Of a stretch of 64,000 bases of DNA, positions 29,649 to 40,391 are shown piece after piece. The notes below the pieces were generated by a model, which made no database searches, was not told the DNA's origin, and saw only the letters and a list, made by a program, of their open reading frames with translations. Origin of the DNA: Ditylenchus dipsaci (Eukaryota; Nematoda; Chromadorea; Rhabditida; Anguinidae); contig SADC01001393.1 of NCBI GenBank assembly GCA_004194705.1, forward strand, positions 62,001 through 126,000. The letters run 5' to 3'. The stretch's first letter is position 1, and each line of letters opens with the position of its first letter. Position numbers and translations under genes: made by a program.

Positions 29649-31852
29649 CACGGCCCCTCAAAAACTGCATTTTAGTGCATTAGCAAAATTTGGCGCCAAA
29701 TCAAATTTTTGAAAAACAGTTGTTTTTGAGTTTATTTTATCCAGCATTTCTGGTTTAACTTTTTTCGCTGTACCTCATGTAAGTTTATTGTCAAAAAACT
29801 CACCACATTCAGCGCTGTCGAATAAGCTATCACTTGCCCGATAAACTTAAGGAATTTCAAAACTAGAAGAGATTTTCATGAATATTTCCGAAATTTCGGT
29901 TCGATTTGTTTGACTTGATTGATATTAGCGATGTTTTTTGACAATAAATTGCTGAAGCAAGACTTATACCTGATAGAGGAGTGAATTTGCTGCATTTTGG
30001 TACCAAGGACATATACAAAATATACAAATTTTGGGTGTTTTATACAAAAGTTAGATGGAAAACGCAAAAACCCCTTATTTACTCGGAAAAATGGCAGTTG
30101 TTTGCTGTCGATGGTCCTCGTTTGCAAAACTCTTGGTTTTGAAAATTCTATTTTGGTTAAAAGATAGAAGATAATGTTAGCTTTCTTTTGGTATATAAAG
30201 ATGCTAAAAAAATACAAAATTTGGAGTTTTCGATACAAAATGAATTCGGAATAATTTTAGATTTGAAGATGGTTTCGACCAGAAGAATGTGCGCTAAGCC
30301 AAATGGACTGTTTCTCTCCGAAATTCGTGCAGCCGCAGTCGAGAAAAGATGGGAAAAGGAAAGGCTGAAGATGCAGAAACTAGATGAAGCCAAAATTCAA
30401 GCTGCCGAACGAGCAATGATGATGCGTAGAGCTTGTCTATGTAAGTAAATTTTTCGTCATCGTAAGCTGTTTTATCTTGTTGTACCTGATATCTTGGAAG
30501 AGCTTTTGTTTAGTGAAGCAGGCTAATGAAAAGCTCAGGATAGCAGAAAAAGATAAGGCCACACAGAATCAGCTGCAACTGGAAAAAGAAAGCAAGGCAA
30601 TTCTCTCAGCCAAGCGCAAGCAAGCGATAGCTGCTAGATGGAGCAAGTCAATCAAGAAGAAGACCCGAAGAGGGGAAACAGTTAACAAGACAAGTAAATT
30701 TTTATCTGTCAATTTTAATTTCGAACACATTCGTGTTTAGGAAGCGTCCCACCTCGTTGGAAGAGTGTCAGTGTCCAAGTCGATTCTACTAGCGTGGTCA
30801 TTAGCCAATTGAACCGAGACAAAGAAGTCCTTCTCAATCGTCTGACTGAAACGAAAAAGCGGAAACCCGTACGTCACATCATTAGTTGTTGCTTTTACAG
30901 TGTGTGATTTTGTTAAGGACCAGCGGAAGCCTTTGCAGTGCTTAGCAAGACATGCTTCCTTGTCTAGAATTGATGAAGTGATCACTTTCTTTCGCGGCAA
31001 AGATGGCCAGCTTCCAAGCTTTGAGAAGTACCAGCAGTTATCAGAGAAAATTGCACTTCAAATGGGTATCGTAGCTCCTGTTGAACCACCAAGTCTCAAA
31101 AAAACACTCTCTGTGGCTGAAGACATCGAAATCTTTGCAGGGGTAGTAAATAATAGTCGGCGACGTGAACTAAAAAGGAGGATGGCACAGGTTTTTACAG
31201 GTTTCGAAGTTGTTTTCAATAAAAAGAAACATGATTTAGAAGAACATCATTGTCTTTGCTCCAACATGGACAACCAGCTGAAAAGGTTCGCTGAAGAGCT
31301 CAAAATTAATGCATGTAGCAAAAATGGCGTATGGTATCTTTGGTTGTCAAATATCAAGATCGTATCAAGATCAAAATGTGGTCTATAGAATACTTTGAAA
31401 CAATGACGGTACGTCTTACATTATTTATCTAGTTAGCGTACAAAACTGTCTCTTTAGACTTGCTTTCCTCAAATGCAAGTCACTCCAAAGTGCCACATTC
31501 TTCGCCAACACGTTAGTGAGTTCATGGATAAGCATCGTTTCTGGGGTCTCCTGTCTGAGCAGTCAATAGAAGCCTTGCACTGCAAAGTTAATGGTGATGA
31601 AAGGAGGCTTTCCTGCATGCGTGAAAGAATGAAGACACTCAAAAAATATTGGAATACTCTTTTGTGAGAAACATTTTGTTTGATGTGAAAGTTTTGATTT
31701 GTAATTGTCCAGGTTTGCAATAAATTTGTCTAAATTCAAGCAAAGTATCTGAAAGCTAAAAATTGTTTAGAAAACGAAAAAATTTTTTTTTGAAATTCTT
31801 GGCGTTTTGTTTATTTTTAAATGCACTAGAATGCAGTTTTTGAGGGGCCGTG
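29649..31852 (+). mobile_element. DNA transposon with CACGGCCCCTCAAAAACTGCATT ends, superfamily unassigned
   Basis: Left end CACGGCCCCTCAAAAACTGCATTTTAGTGCATT and right end AATGCACTAGAATGCAGTTTTTGAGGGGCCGTG are inverse for about 33 bp. Both flanks contain CACACACCGTTACAC, next to the left end and 4-6 bp beyond the right end, so the target duplication is unclear. It encodes one plus-strand multi-exon gene. Confidence 0.8.
30269..31667 (+). CDS. Transposon-encoded protein (coiled-coil N-terminus, GLLSEQSIEALH C-terminus)
   Basis: Putative exons: 30269-30440, 30514-30693, 30741-30868, 30901 to about 31385, 31459-31667. The first two joins are in phase. Exons 1-2 encode a Lys/Glu/Ala-rich coiled coil (EKRWEKERLKMQKLDEAK, KLRIAEKDK) and a basic KSIKKKTRRG. 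Exon 4 begins CDFVKDQRKPLQCLARHAS after TTTTACAG. Its end shows AYGIFGCQISRS in one frame. The last exon encodes TPKCHILRQHVSEFMDKH, WGLLSEQSIEALH and ends WNTLL. A PKxHIL-HVxEF-GLLSEQxIEAxH ending recalls C-terminal parts of transposase-like proteins, but I cannot place it in a superfamily or identify a DDE triad. The exon 3-4 phase is off by one, so one base may be missing. Confidence 0.5.
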
Positions 31853-31859
31853 GTTGCAC

Positions 31860-32540
31860 ACACCGTTACACACACACAACTCTTTTTTAGTATATAGGAT
31901 TTTAATTTTCAAACAAAGGGCATCAATGTAATAGCACATTAAAAATCTCATCTCCTCGCGGTTCTAATAAGCTATAAATCATTTGCTAATACACCTACCA
32001 AGCTGAATTAGAGTCATTTATATGCAGTAACTCATTTCCGAAAACTGCGCTTTTTCAATTGGCGCCAAAACCCCCAGAACTGCCTTTTTAAAAATGATTG
32101 CATCATCGTGTTCAGCGTTAAATTTTGCGCAAGAATCAACAAAACTCACCACCGGCCGTTCCCGTGTTAAATGATTTTAGAAATAAGAGAATATATGGGG
32201 CTGAACGAAGTGACTTTTGTTTCATTCAGTCCCGCAATCTTTACATTTGAATCTGAATCCGTTTTGATACAATGCTGCTTGAAGGAAGACTTGTTAGAAA
32301 GCTGAGATTTCGAGCTACACGATAATGCATAATTTTCTGAGAAAATCATTAAAAATTAACACGAAAAAAAATGAATAAAAATTTCAGATTTGCGGTCATT
32401 TTTCAGACATTTGCTCTCATTTTTAAGAAGTTTTGGGTCAAAATTAAACCTGATTTTCTGTAATTAACTTCGTTACCTCAAAAATTTTTACATAATTTTT
32501 TATATTTTCTCCTTGTAGGGCATTGGTACTAGGATTTGCT
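31860..32540. other. Intergenic; inverted copy of AACACGGGAACGG repeat at 32036-32175
   Basis: 32054-32175 (CCGAAAACTGCGCTTTTTCAA ... CACCACCGGCCGTTCCCGTGTTAA) is the inverse of 24671-24825. The remainder is AT-rich with no gene seen. Confidence 0.5.
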
Positions 32541-32542
32541 AT

Positions 32543-32727
32543 TACAGTCGACTCTCCCAATAACGAACCCCCTGAATAACGAACTCTCTCAATAACGAAC
32601 ACTTTTTTTGGTTTGGTTGGATTTTCGATAAAGTACTTATAGCGGACCTTTTCAATAACGAACTCTCTCAATAACGAACACCTAGAGCCGGTCCCCAGGG
32701 GGTTCGTTATTGGGAGAGTCGACTGTA
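32543..32727. mobile_element. pogo-like MITE with AATAACGAAC repeats
   Basis: TACAGTCGACTCTCCCAATAACGAACCCCC / GGGGGTTCGTTATTGGGAGAGTCGACTGTA, TA-flanked, 185 bp. The interior repeats CTCTCAATAACGAAC. Confidence 0.9.
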
Positions 32728-32946
32728 GTTGGTTATCCGGATCCATTTTTTAAAAATCATTTACACCCTTTTCTAAGCCTAATTTTTGGTCAGAAACACA
32801 AAAAGGCTGACCATAAATATTTCAGTTTTCATTTATTTATTCATATTACATGCCATTACCCTATTAACGAGCAATATCAAAATGGCTAATTTGGCGGATA
32901 CAAACAACGAATATCTTTTAATAATTCTGCAAAGGATCCTTTTCTT

Positions 32947-33291
32947 TCATTTCTCATTTCTCAACCAGAATTCTCCCAAATATGCATCTACGTGGTGTCG
33001 AGCTGTTCCATTTTGATCCTTGCTCCTCTTCTGTGACGATGGCCATATCCTCTCTACAATAGTGGTATGAGCTCCAGTCACATAATCCTCGAAGTTTGCT
33101 TGTGATTTACAGTCAGATGGGAGTGAGCGAGTTCATTGCGTTTTCACCCATTGTAGCCTTTTCACAGATATGTGATGATGAGATCAGGATGAATACGACG
33201 ATTGATCACTTTCTCCAGTGTGGCAGAATCCCTAACATGAAAAATCATTAAAAAATCACGTTCTCCTCTTGGCAAATCGCCAAACTTCATG
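32947..33291 (-). pseudogene. Merlin / IS1595-type transposase, C-terminal remnant
   Basis: On the minus strand the segment reads MKFGDLPRGERDFLMIF, VRDSATLEKVINRRIHPDLII, then after a shift GENAMNSL, TVNH-like codons, and FEDYVTGAHTTIVERIWPSS...ARHHVDAYLGEFWLR with a stop at 32947. The order (V-R-tL-I-I-P-iI, then tVNH-nF-tGaHT-IE-W, then yL-EF-wR) is that of DDE transposases of the IS1595/ISXO2 group, called Merlin in animals. The Asp expected after II is not present (IITYL), so the copy is dead. The N-terminal third is not found. Confidence 0.7.
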
Positions 33292-33825
33292 ACTCAAAAT
33301 AACAAGTGAAGTAGAAAGGTAGCACGGCTAATGCTCGAGCAATATATGAGATAAGCAAGCGAACGACCACTCAAAATGCAGCAAAGGAAATCAGCTATAT
33401 TTTGAGTGGTCGTTCAATTGCTTATCTTGGAAAATTATTCGTAGAAAAGGTTGTAAGCAATTAAAAAAATGGGTCCGAATAACCAACTAGAACCGCATGT
33501 TTTTTAAGTGGATTAGCAATATCACCTTTGTGATTTTCATGGAAGTTCATGAAGCAGTGGGATAATGAATGTGGACAGTGCTTATAATGGACCTCTTATG
33601 TAATTTGCATAGATTGTGTATTGTGCATTGTGTATATAAAAAAAAGTTGTCATTCGACGCAGGAGGAAAAACTGTGCCTTTCTGAGAAATTAGATTTTTC
33701 CGAAGGCTTTTACGATTTTGAGAGAAAGAGTTTTAAGACGAAAAAGTCGGCGCTACTCGATTTTACCTCTCCCAAAAACAGCTACTCGGTTTTACCCCTC
33801 CCAATAATTTTTAGGCTTAGGATTA
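33292..33825. other. Intergenic; short inverted pair, no gene
   Basis: AGATAAGCAAGCGAACGACCACTCAAAAT and ATTTTGAGTGGTCGTTCAATTGCTTATCT (33350-33428) form an imperfect hairpin. Around 33745-33805, TCTCCCAAAAACAGCTACTCGGTTTTACC is a short direct repeat. No gene is recognised. Confidence 0.45.
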
Positions 33826-33835
33826 GGTTCCTTAG

Positions 33836-34040
33836 CAGTGTTGTAAATCATCGAATTCTGGAACCAGATCAAGGCACCGACTTTGAAAATTTCGACACCG
33901 GCTCACGGCACCGGCCCTAAAAATTCTGCCACCGCACCAGATCACGCACCGACCGAAATTTTTTGCCACCGGCAACAGCTCATGGCACCGGTGCGGTGCC
34001 GTGAGCTGCCGGTGCCGAACCGGTGCCACTTACAACACTG
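33836..34040. mobile_element. hAT MITE with GGCACCGG arrays
   Basis: CAGTGTTGTAA ... TTACAACACTG termini with flanking TTCCTTAG / GTCCTTAG (7 of 8 identical) as target duplication. Subterminal DNA is built from CACCGGC / GGCACCGG words on both sides. A related word-rich fragment is at 53950-54110. Confidence 0.88.
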
Positions 34041-34137
34041 GTCCTTAGGGTTTGGCTTTGGCCCTTACAAGGGAACCTCACATAGTGTCCGTGGCCTATT
34101 GACAAACGGTATATACCATTCAATAGCTCTTCGAAAT

Positions 34138-34857
34138 TTCGACCCTACCGGAGTATATCCCCCCCCCCCCAAATGAAATTTTTTTTAAAGTGTTTTTAAA
34201 CACCCTATATCGACCCGAAATTGCCTAGGGAGTTCAAAAAAGACATTATTTTTGAGTTCTGGTCGATAAAAAATTGAGTTTTGGACATTTTGAAATTTTG
34301 AATATTTGCCTGTTTTGGCATGTTTTGGTCACTGGAGCTGGGCAAAATAGTCTCTAAATGCATTTTTGTCCAAGAGTCTTCTCGGAATTATGTCTAAGGT
34401 AAGTGAGTGCGCGCATCTCTAACCAACCAAGCCCCCTGCGCCCTTTCGGGGGCGCAGGGGGCTTGGTTGGTTGGGGTTGAGATGCGCACACCACATACCT
34501 TAGACGCAAATCACTCGAAAGTGACTCTGGATGCATAAAAAATGTATGCATACCAGAGTTTATTTATGCGGTAGGCCCAGTCAACAAAACTATGTTCAAC
34601 ATCTTTCTTTTCACACTAAATTGGCCCTTTTCTGGTCCTTTGCCACCCTAATATGGCCCTAAATCCCTTCAAAAATGGTCAAAATAGGTATATTTGGGTG
34701 GTCCCAAAACTCAATTTTTTATTGACTAGAACACAAAATAATGCCTTTTTCGAGCTTCTTAGGCGATTTTGAGTCGATATAGGGTGTTTGGAAACACTTT
34801 AAAAAAAATTCCATTTGGGGGGGGGGGTATACTCCGGTAGCGCCGAAATTTCTTATT
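34138..34857. mobile_element. C-run foldback with UUCG hairpin module, copy 2
   Basis: Arms: ACCGGAGTATATCCCCCCCCCC / GGGGGGGGGTATACTCCGGTAGCG, then TTTTAAAGTGTTTTTAAACACCCTATATCGAC and its mirror. The centre has the long hairpin CCAACCAAGCCCCCTGCGCCC-TTTC-GGGGGCGCAGGGGGCTTGGTTGG (34423-34472) and the second hairpin at 34522-34560. Confidence 0.85.
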
Positions 34858-34958
34858 TGACTTAGACATACGTTTTTGCCCACGGCTCGATTTTGTAAGG
34901 TAAGTAACCGCTTGAAATATTTATTGAAATATATACATTATATTTTTTGGTTGCAGTA

Positions 34959-35400
34959 TAGAATCCCCCCACGCAGAGTGCTCGGATGGAGGAGATAACC
35001 TCATATTCGTGTTTCTCGACCCCGATTTCGTGTGAAAGCCGGCTGTTTTTTTTTGATTCTGAGAAACGAAAATTTCGAACCACAGGGGCGATATCATGGT
35101 TTTTTAGTCGAAATTTCAAAAATTTAAATTGGCGCCTTTTGAATTTTAAAGGGATTAAGGGCTGTATAGGGAGGGAACTTTTATGGTTCCCTCCCTAGGG
35201 GGCCACTTTTATGGCAGAACAATAGATAAGTAAATATATGTATTCTTCGACTGCCACACCATGTTTTCAACTGGGCCATGGCAAAAAAAGACTCTATACG
35301 CATTTTTTGATCAAGAGTACTTCTTGGAATTATGTCTAAGGTAAGTGAGTGCGCGTATCTCTAACTCTGAAGCCCCCTGCACCCCCTTCGGGCTATGTTC
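34959..35400. mobile_element. GAATCCCC foldback, left half only
   Basis: Matches 14577-14830 and, inverted, 50725-50955 (TAGAATCCCCCCACGC...GAGATAACCTCATATTCGTGTTTCTCG). It stops inside the UUCG hairpin at CACCCCCTTCGGG (35395), where the sequence jumps to CTATGTTCAACATCTTC. This is a deletion of the hairpin's right arm. Confidence 0.7.
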
Positions 35401-35430
35401 AACATCTTCTTGTAAGTGGGCCCTGGTTGT

Positions 35431-36199
35431 ATTTTGACTAAAAATAGAATTTTTCGATCCTCAGTTAATTTAATTTTTCTTTTTAACCTCTGAATTTTTC
35501 ACGCCAAACGACATTATCGCGAATCCACCTGACGAAAAACACATCAGATTAAAATTTTGAAATAATTTTTTTCCGCAAAGATTTGCCTTGATCTCAACCT
35601 TGGTCCAAACCAGGGGCATTCTGGCAGTTTTGTTTCAGAATGCTTCAGAACTGCTTCAGAAGTTAAATTTTGTCGGTGCTCTAGTGGACATTATATTATA
35701 CAAGTTCATACTTGAAATGATGCCAGAAAGCATGGCTACACTTTGAGCATAAAGTTATATATGACTATGCTTGCAAATTTTTCGAAAAAACATAAGTTAT
35801 GAAAAATTTTTGAAAATTTCCAAAACCCCGAACACTTTTTCATAACTTATGTTTTTGCGAAAAATTTGCAAGCATAGTCATACATAACTTTATGCTCAAA
35901 GTGTATCCATGCTTTCTGGAGTCATTTCAGGTATAAACATGTATGATATCATGTCCACTAGAACGCAGACAAAATCTAACGTCTGAATCAGTTACAAAAC
36001 TGCCAGAATGCCCTGGTTCGGACCAAGGTTGAGATCAAGGCAAATTTTTACGAAAAAGAAATAATTTCGAAATTTTGATCTGATGTGTTTTTTGTCAGGT
36101 GGATTTGCGATAATTTCGTTTGGCGTAAAAAATTAAGAGGTTAAAAAGAAAAATTAAACTAACTTAGGATCGAAAAATTCCATTTTATAGTCAAAATAC
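35431..36199. mobile_element. Palindromic element, ~770 bp, near-complete inverted repeat
   Basis: ATTTTGACTAAAAATAGAATTTTTCGATCC is mirrored by GGATCGAAAAATTCCATTTTATAGTCAAAAT. The arms stay inverse to the centre (about 35815), through CCTTGATCTCAACCTTGGTCC and CATAAGTTATGAAAAA. Confidence 0.85.
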
Positions 36200-36399
36200 C
36201 ACATGCCCCCCCCTCCTTCAATATATAATGTGTATATTTCAATAAATATTTCAAACGTTTAATTACCTTACAAAACGTATTTCTAAGTCAAAAAAGGATT
36301 TTCGAAGAGCTATCGAATGGTATATACCGTTTGTCAATAGGTCACGGACACTATGTTAGGTTCCCTTGTTAGGCTTAAGCTCAGGGCCAAACCATTACT

Positions 36400-36940
36400 A
36401 ATTCCAGCTTTTTTTTCAAAAAAGTATGCTTTAAGGTACCCCTGAAAATTATTAGGAGGAGTAAAACCGACTCGATTTTTCTTAAAATTTCTTCGACTTC
36501 GATCTAGTCTTCGACTTCCATTTTGAAAACACTGCTCTAACCACAAATACCACCCACTATATCCTTATTTTTATGTGATCTCACCCATCCAAAGATTCGA
36601 AAATCCCGCCAAATTTTAATTTAAACCCGTGAAAACGAGAAATTTGTGACTTACATTTTTTTTAACTTTTTTTAGATTGGTCTCATTGGATAGTCAATAT
36701 GTGACTTTCAATGAGAATTCGGGCGCATCGCGGAAAATGAGACCAAACTCTCTTGGGCATGTATATACCACGTTCGGGAGGCTCCCTTGTTAGACGGGCC
36801 GCACGGTAGAGGCTCACGGTAGGACTTAAATATAAGTTTTGTTAAATTTGAAAACGAGATAACGTGTTATTATGTTACTTATTGATATGTAGATGTCCGA
36901 CCGAGTAAAATTAATATGAAATTTGCAATTCAGACAATAG
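36400..36940. other. Intergenic, no gene recognised
   Basis: AT-rich; the word GGCTCCCTTGTTAGACGG (36781) resembles the TTACAAGGGA transposon end. Confidence 0.3.
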
Positions 36941-36945
36941 TCTAG

Positions 36946-37083
36946 ATGAAACTCACACGGTCAGATGTCCAAATCCCAATATCTGCAGTTGGCGCTTCTC
37001 TATTCTTATTTGCACCACTTTAGCAGTGTGTTGTTATGCTTATTCCGAGTGCATTAGCTCAATTTGCAACAAAAACTGTCAAT
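36946..37083 (+). pseudogene. Short hydrophobic frame with internal TAG
   Basis: MKLTRSDVQIPISAVG then ASLFLFAPL, a TAG, and in the same frame QCVVMLIPSALAQFATKTVNQ with a stop that overlaps AATAAA. Two hydrophobic stretches in one frame around a single nonsense codon suggest an old membrane-protein fragment. A sideroflexin-type C-terminus was considered but similarity is too weak to claim. Confidence 0.2.
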
Positions 37084-37437
37084 CAATAAAGAAAAAACTG
37101 TTGAAAAAGGCTGTCAAATCCAGAAAAACACTGTTAATACCACTTGCTGAACCAATTACACTCCAGAAAAGAGATTCTATGTGGTGGTGGCCATACCTTC
37201 AATCCTATAAACAAAGGACTCAACTTGGCTGGAATGCCGACAAAATGGGCTGTCATTGTGCTGCTCTGCTAACCGAAGTAAAATGTAAGTTTGTACAAAC
37301 ATTTATGGCTTTCTGTGCCTTTAAATAAAAAAAATTCAGGATGCGGTCCATCATTTTCGCACAAAAAATCTTATGACCCTAAATTTGACTTTTCGCTTTG
37401 TGGACCAGTTAGAGAAAAAGAACACCCTAAACAATGT
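37026..37437 (+). CDS. Possible two-exon Cys-containing protein, weak
   Basis: An 87-residue frame (CCYAYSECISSICNKNC, MWWWPYLQSYKQRTQLGW, MGCHCAALLTEVK) ends at a good donor TGTAAGT (37285). TTCAG at 37339 is followed by DAVHHFRTKNLMTLNL in one frame, ending at AAT|GTATGT, or CGPSFSHKKSYDPKFDFSLCG in another. Neither joins in phase as written. It overlaps the hydrophobic fragment at 36946-37083 in another frame, so at most one is real. Confidence 0.2.
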
Positions 37438-37657
37438 ATGTGAACCAGGGTGGCGATTTGGGTACTAATTGATTAGAAAATAGTACGAAAGGGGATCGAG
37501 CAGATAAACGGACAGAGTACAAAAATTTTCCATGCTTTCAGTAAAATTGTAAATTTTTCAAAACTGCCTTATTTAATTTTTTTAATTTTTAAATAGTGAT
37601 AATTTTTTTGAATGTAGGCAAGCGACACATTATTAGAAAGCCCAGACAAAGGGCTTT

Positions 37658-38702
37658 CTCATAAGCGTAACAGAAAATACTGAAACAAATAAATGCACTG
37701 CTCACCAGCCTGAACAAAAAAAAACTATTCATTTTTCGAAGAGTCACTGTAAGAATTGGGCTTTTTATGGCATTATACTCTATCGAGAAGGTCCGATTTT
37801 GCGATCATCGTGCTCAGAAGCAGTCTTGGCCACGCCCTGATTTCATCAACCGCTACATCCGCCATCAACCGGTTGATTGATATACGGTTGATCAACCGGT
37901 TGATTGGCAATTTTCGGCAATCAACCGCCACATCAACCATCAACCGGTTGATTGATGGGTTCCCGGTTGATCAACCGGTTGAGTCGGATTTTTTAGTAAT
38001 TAACCGCCACATCAACCATCCACTGGTTGATTGGTCCTTGGTTGATCAACCGGTTGATCAAATGGTCAACCAGTGGGTTAATTTGGCAAAATTTCTGAAA
38101 GCAAATTCAACCAAAAATTGATAAACCGGTGGATGGTTGCTGTGGCAGTTGATAAGCAAAAAATCTCAACTGACCAGTTTATCAACCAGAAAACAATCAA
38201 CTGGTTGATGGTGGATGTGCTAGTTGCTTACCGAAAATTTTCTATCAATCGGTGGAAAAAACCAGAAAATTTTGCCAAAATTAACCCACTGATTGACCAT
38301 TTGATCAACCGGTTGATCAACCAAGGACCAATCAACCAGTGGATGGTTGATGTGGCGGTTAATTACTAAAAAATCCGACTCAACCGGTTGATCAACCGGG
38401 AACCCATCAATCAACCGGTTGATGGTTGATGTGGCGGTTGATTGCCGAAAATTGCCAATCAACCGGTTGATCAACCGTAAATCAATCAACCGGTTGATGG
38501 CGGATGTAGCGGTTGATGAAATCCGGGCGTGGCCAAGACTGCTTTTGAGCACGATGATCGCAAAATGGGACCTTCTCGATAGAGTATAATGCCCATAAAA
38601 AGCCCAATTCTTACAGTGACTCTTCGAAAAATGAATAGTTTTTTGTTCAGGCTGGTGAGCAGTGCATTTATTTGTTTCAGTATTTTCTGTTACGCTTATG
38701 AG
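37658..38702. mobile_element. Foldback element with mirrored CAACCGGTTGAT arrays
   Basis: Outer arms of about 190 bp are inverse (CTCATAAGCGTAACAGAAAATACTG ... CAGTATTTTCTGTTACGCTTATGAG), including CACTGCTCACCAGCC and GGCCACGCCC. The inner arms are arrays of the self-complementary word CAACCGGTTGATN(2-12), over 15 copies. The centre is near 38180. The matching ORFs at 37756 (+) and 38220-38552 (-) encode the same peptide because the arms mirror each other. Confidence 0.88.
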
Positions 38703-38739
38703 TTGTTACGCCTATAAAGCTGTTACGCTTATAAAATGT

Positions 38740-39190
38740 TTTCGTGAAGCTTTTAATAACGCATTCATAAATGTCGCGTTCTCTGATGTCACGTCCTTGA
38801 ATGTCGAGCCTTTCATGTCGCGTCCTGTAATGTCGGGCCTTAAATGACGCGTCCTGATAAATCGGGCCTCAAATGTCGGATTTCAAATACAAAGAATTAA
38901 ATATCGAGTAGTGAATACTTCGTCCTCATTTTTGGGACTTGAAATCGGGCCAGCAGTGTCCTGTCGACAAATTTCGCTTATTTAATTTCGGGCCTCACAT
39001 GTTTCATCCGCAACTGTCGGTATGAAAATGTCGATCCATATATGACGAGATCTAAATTTCGGGACCAAAGTTTTGATTTCTAAATATGTGGGCTCTAAAG
39101 TCGATACTCAAATTTCCGTCTTCTTATGTCGGCTCTCAAATCTTCCATCTTCAAAAATCGATCCCTCTGCTGACGCGTCCTCAAATGTTA
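38740..39190 (+). repeat. ~20-bp degenerate array around AATGTCGNGTCCT
   Basis: About twenty units with ATGTCG(C/G)G(T/C)CT and irregular spacers. A weaker relative is at 1385-1660. Confidence 0.65.
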
Positions 39191-39273
39191 AGGCCCACTT
39201 GTCACCCAAAAATCACTCAATCAGTATTTTTTAGTGGTGGATCTCACCCAAAGGTCATAGGAGTCAACTTCAC

Positions 39274-39352
39274 TTACAAGTTCAACTGGAATGAAGCATC
39301 CACTTTCAGGAGCAATAACTGTGCCACATCGTCTTTCATCGCTTAAACTGAC
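39274..39352 (-). other. Possible isolated exon
   Basis: Between CTCAAGTCAG and a strong donor GTAAGTGAAG the minus strand reads LSDERRCGTVIAPESGCFIPVEL. The plus strand and another minus frame are also open, so this is uncertain. Confidence 0.2.
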
Positions 39353-39453
39353 TTGAGAAGACTATTTAGCATTTTCGGAAATTTTTCTTTAATAGAGATG
39401 CATACATACAGCTTTTTTAGATTGACAAACGAAGTCAGTATATAAGACAATAA

Positions 39454-39730
39454 TTAAAGCCACTTGGTAGTCGGAGACTCTGAATCATCGTATATATCAT
39501 GTTGGTAGTCCACCTTGAAGTTCTCTACACGTGTTGCATTGACCCTGGAAAAAATAAATATGTCGAAAAAGCTCACTAAAATCTAAAAAGAACTTACGGC
39601 GATAAGTTGCTGACATCTGGTAGGCTGATCGTAAAGTCTTCATCAAACTTCATATAGAAGGGATGGTATTTCTCTGAGAGTTTGAGTTCTGTTTCCTTGG
39701 CGTTTGAGACCAAAAGATAATTGAGCACCA
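39454..39730 (-). CDS. Unrecognised protein, last two exons
   Basis: Exon 39730-39598 (after TTTTAG) encodes VLNYLLVSNAKETELKL, EKYHPFYMKFDEDFTISLPDV and SNLSP, and ends at CC|GTAAGTTC. Exon 39544-39454 (after TTTTTTCCAG) continues in phase with VNATRVENFKVDYQHDIYDD and ends SPTTKWL-stop. Splice sites and phase are both good, so this is very likely coding. The 5' exons are cut off by the transposon at 39828-40391; the gene may be the 3' part of the 40797-41910 gene on the same strand. No family recognised; the acidic, soluble composition gives no clue. Confidence 0.6.
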
Positions 39731-39827
39731 CTAAAAGAAAAAATAGTCAGTGTTTAGTAGATGCAATTGAAACAGATAAAATACACGGGCTTATTTGGAG
39801 AATAGGTCATAGTGAGATCATCCTAAT

Positions 39828-40391
39828 ACAGGGTGGTCCATTATAAACTCTTGAGTTTATTTTTGCCATAACTTTTTTATTTTCAAACATCTCGACGAGA
39901 TCGTTTTTTTTAAGATAGAGAAGACATTAGAAAATTAATAGTTCCAAACATTCATTGTTATATCATCGCCATTCTTTTAAATTTCGGCTTTTGAAAAATT
40001 TCCCATTTCAGATGCCTTAAACACCACAACAAAAGCGCAGTGGTTCATGAAATTCGAAGATTCATCGAAGAGGGGAAAGCCTGTCCTCCTTTTAAAAAAG
40101 ATATATCCAGGAGTACAGAGCTATTAACTGATATGAGGTGCTGTATGACACACCGATCAAAGAATGGTACGGAAATTTCAAGCTCGGCAGTGCGCTTTTT
40201 GTTCTGGTGTATAAAAGCATCCGAAAAGAGAAATTAAAAAAAGCCAGAATTATCAAAATTGACAAACAGCCAACAATGAATGTTTAGTATCATTTGATTT
40301 GCTAATGTCTCCTCTGTCTTTTGAAAAATATTCTTGGTGAGAAGTGTAAAAATAAAAAAGTTATGGCAAAAATAAATCATGAGTTTATTAC
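39828..40391. mobile_element. TACAGGGTGGTCC element, right end overwritten
   Basis: Left TACAGGGTGGTCCATTATAAACTC...TTTATTTTTGCCATAACTTTTTTATTTT. The right arm AAAATAAAAAAGTTATGGCAAAAATAAATCATGAGTTTAT is inverse but stops short, where a TACCGTGTTACC MITE begins. The internal frame at 40040-40237 (EIRRFIEEGKACPPFKK) is short and unrecognised. Confidence 0.65.

Larger units (their letters stand above)
34065..36372. mobile_element. Large foldback with three nested palindromes
   Basis: TTACAAGGGAACCTCACATAGTGTCCG...TATTGACAAACGGTATATACCATTC (left) is mirrored at 36315-36372. Inside lie a C-run UUCG foldback (34138-34857), the left half of a GAATCCCC foldback (34959-35400) and a complete palindrome (35431-36199). 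ATATTTATTGAAATATATACATTATAT (34917) is mirrored at 36225, marking a further arm. Confidence 0.75.

Noticed and set aside
37756..38552. Matching 110-120-residue frames on both strands
   Set aside because: They are the two arms of the CAACCGGTTG foldback read in opposite directions; the identical peptide is a by-product of the mirror.
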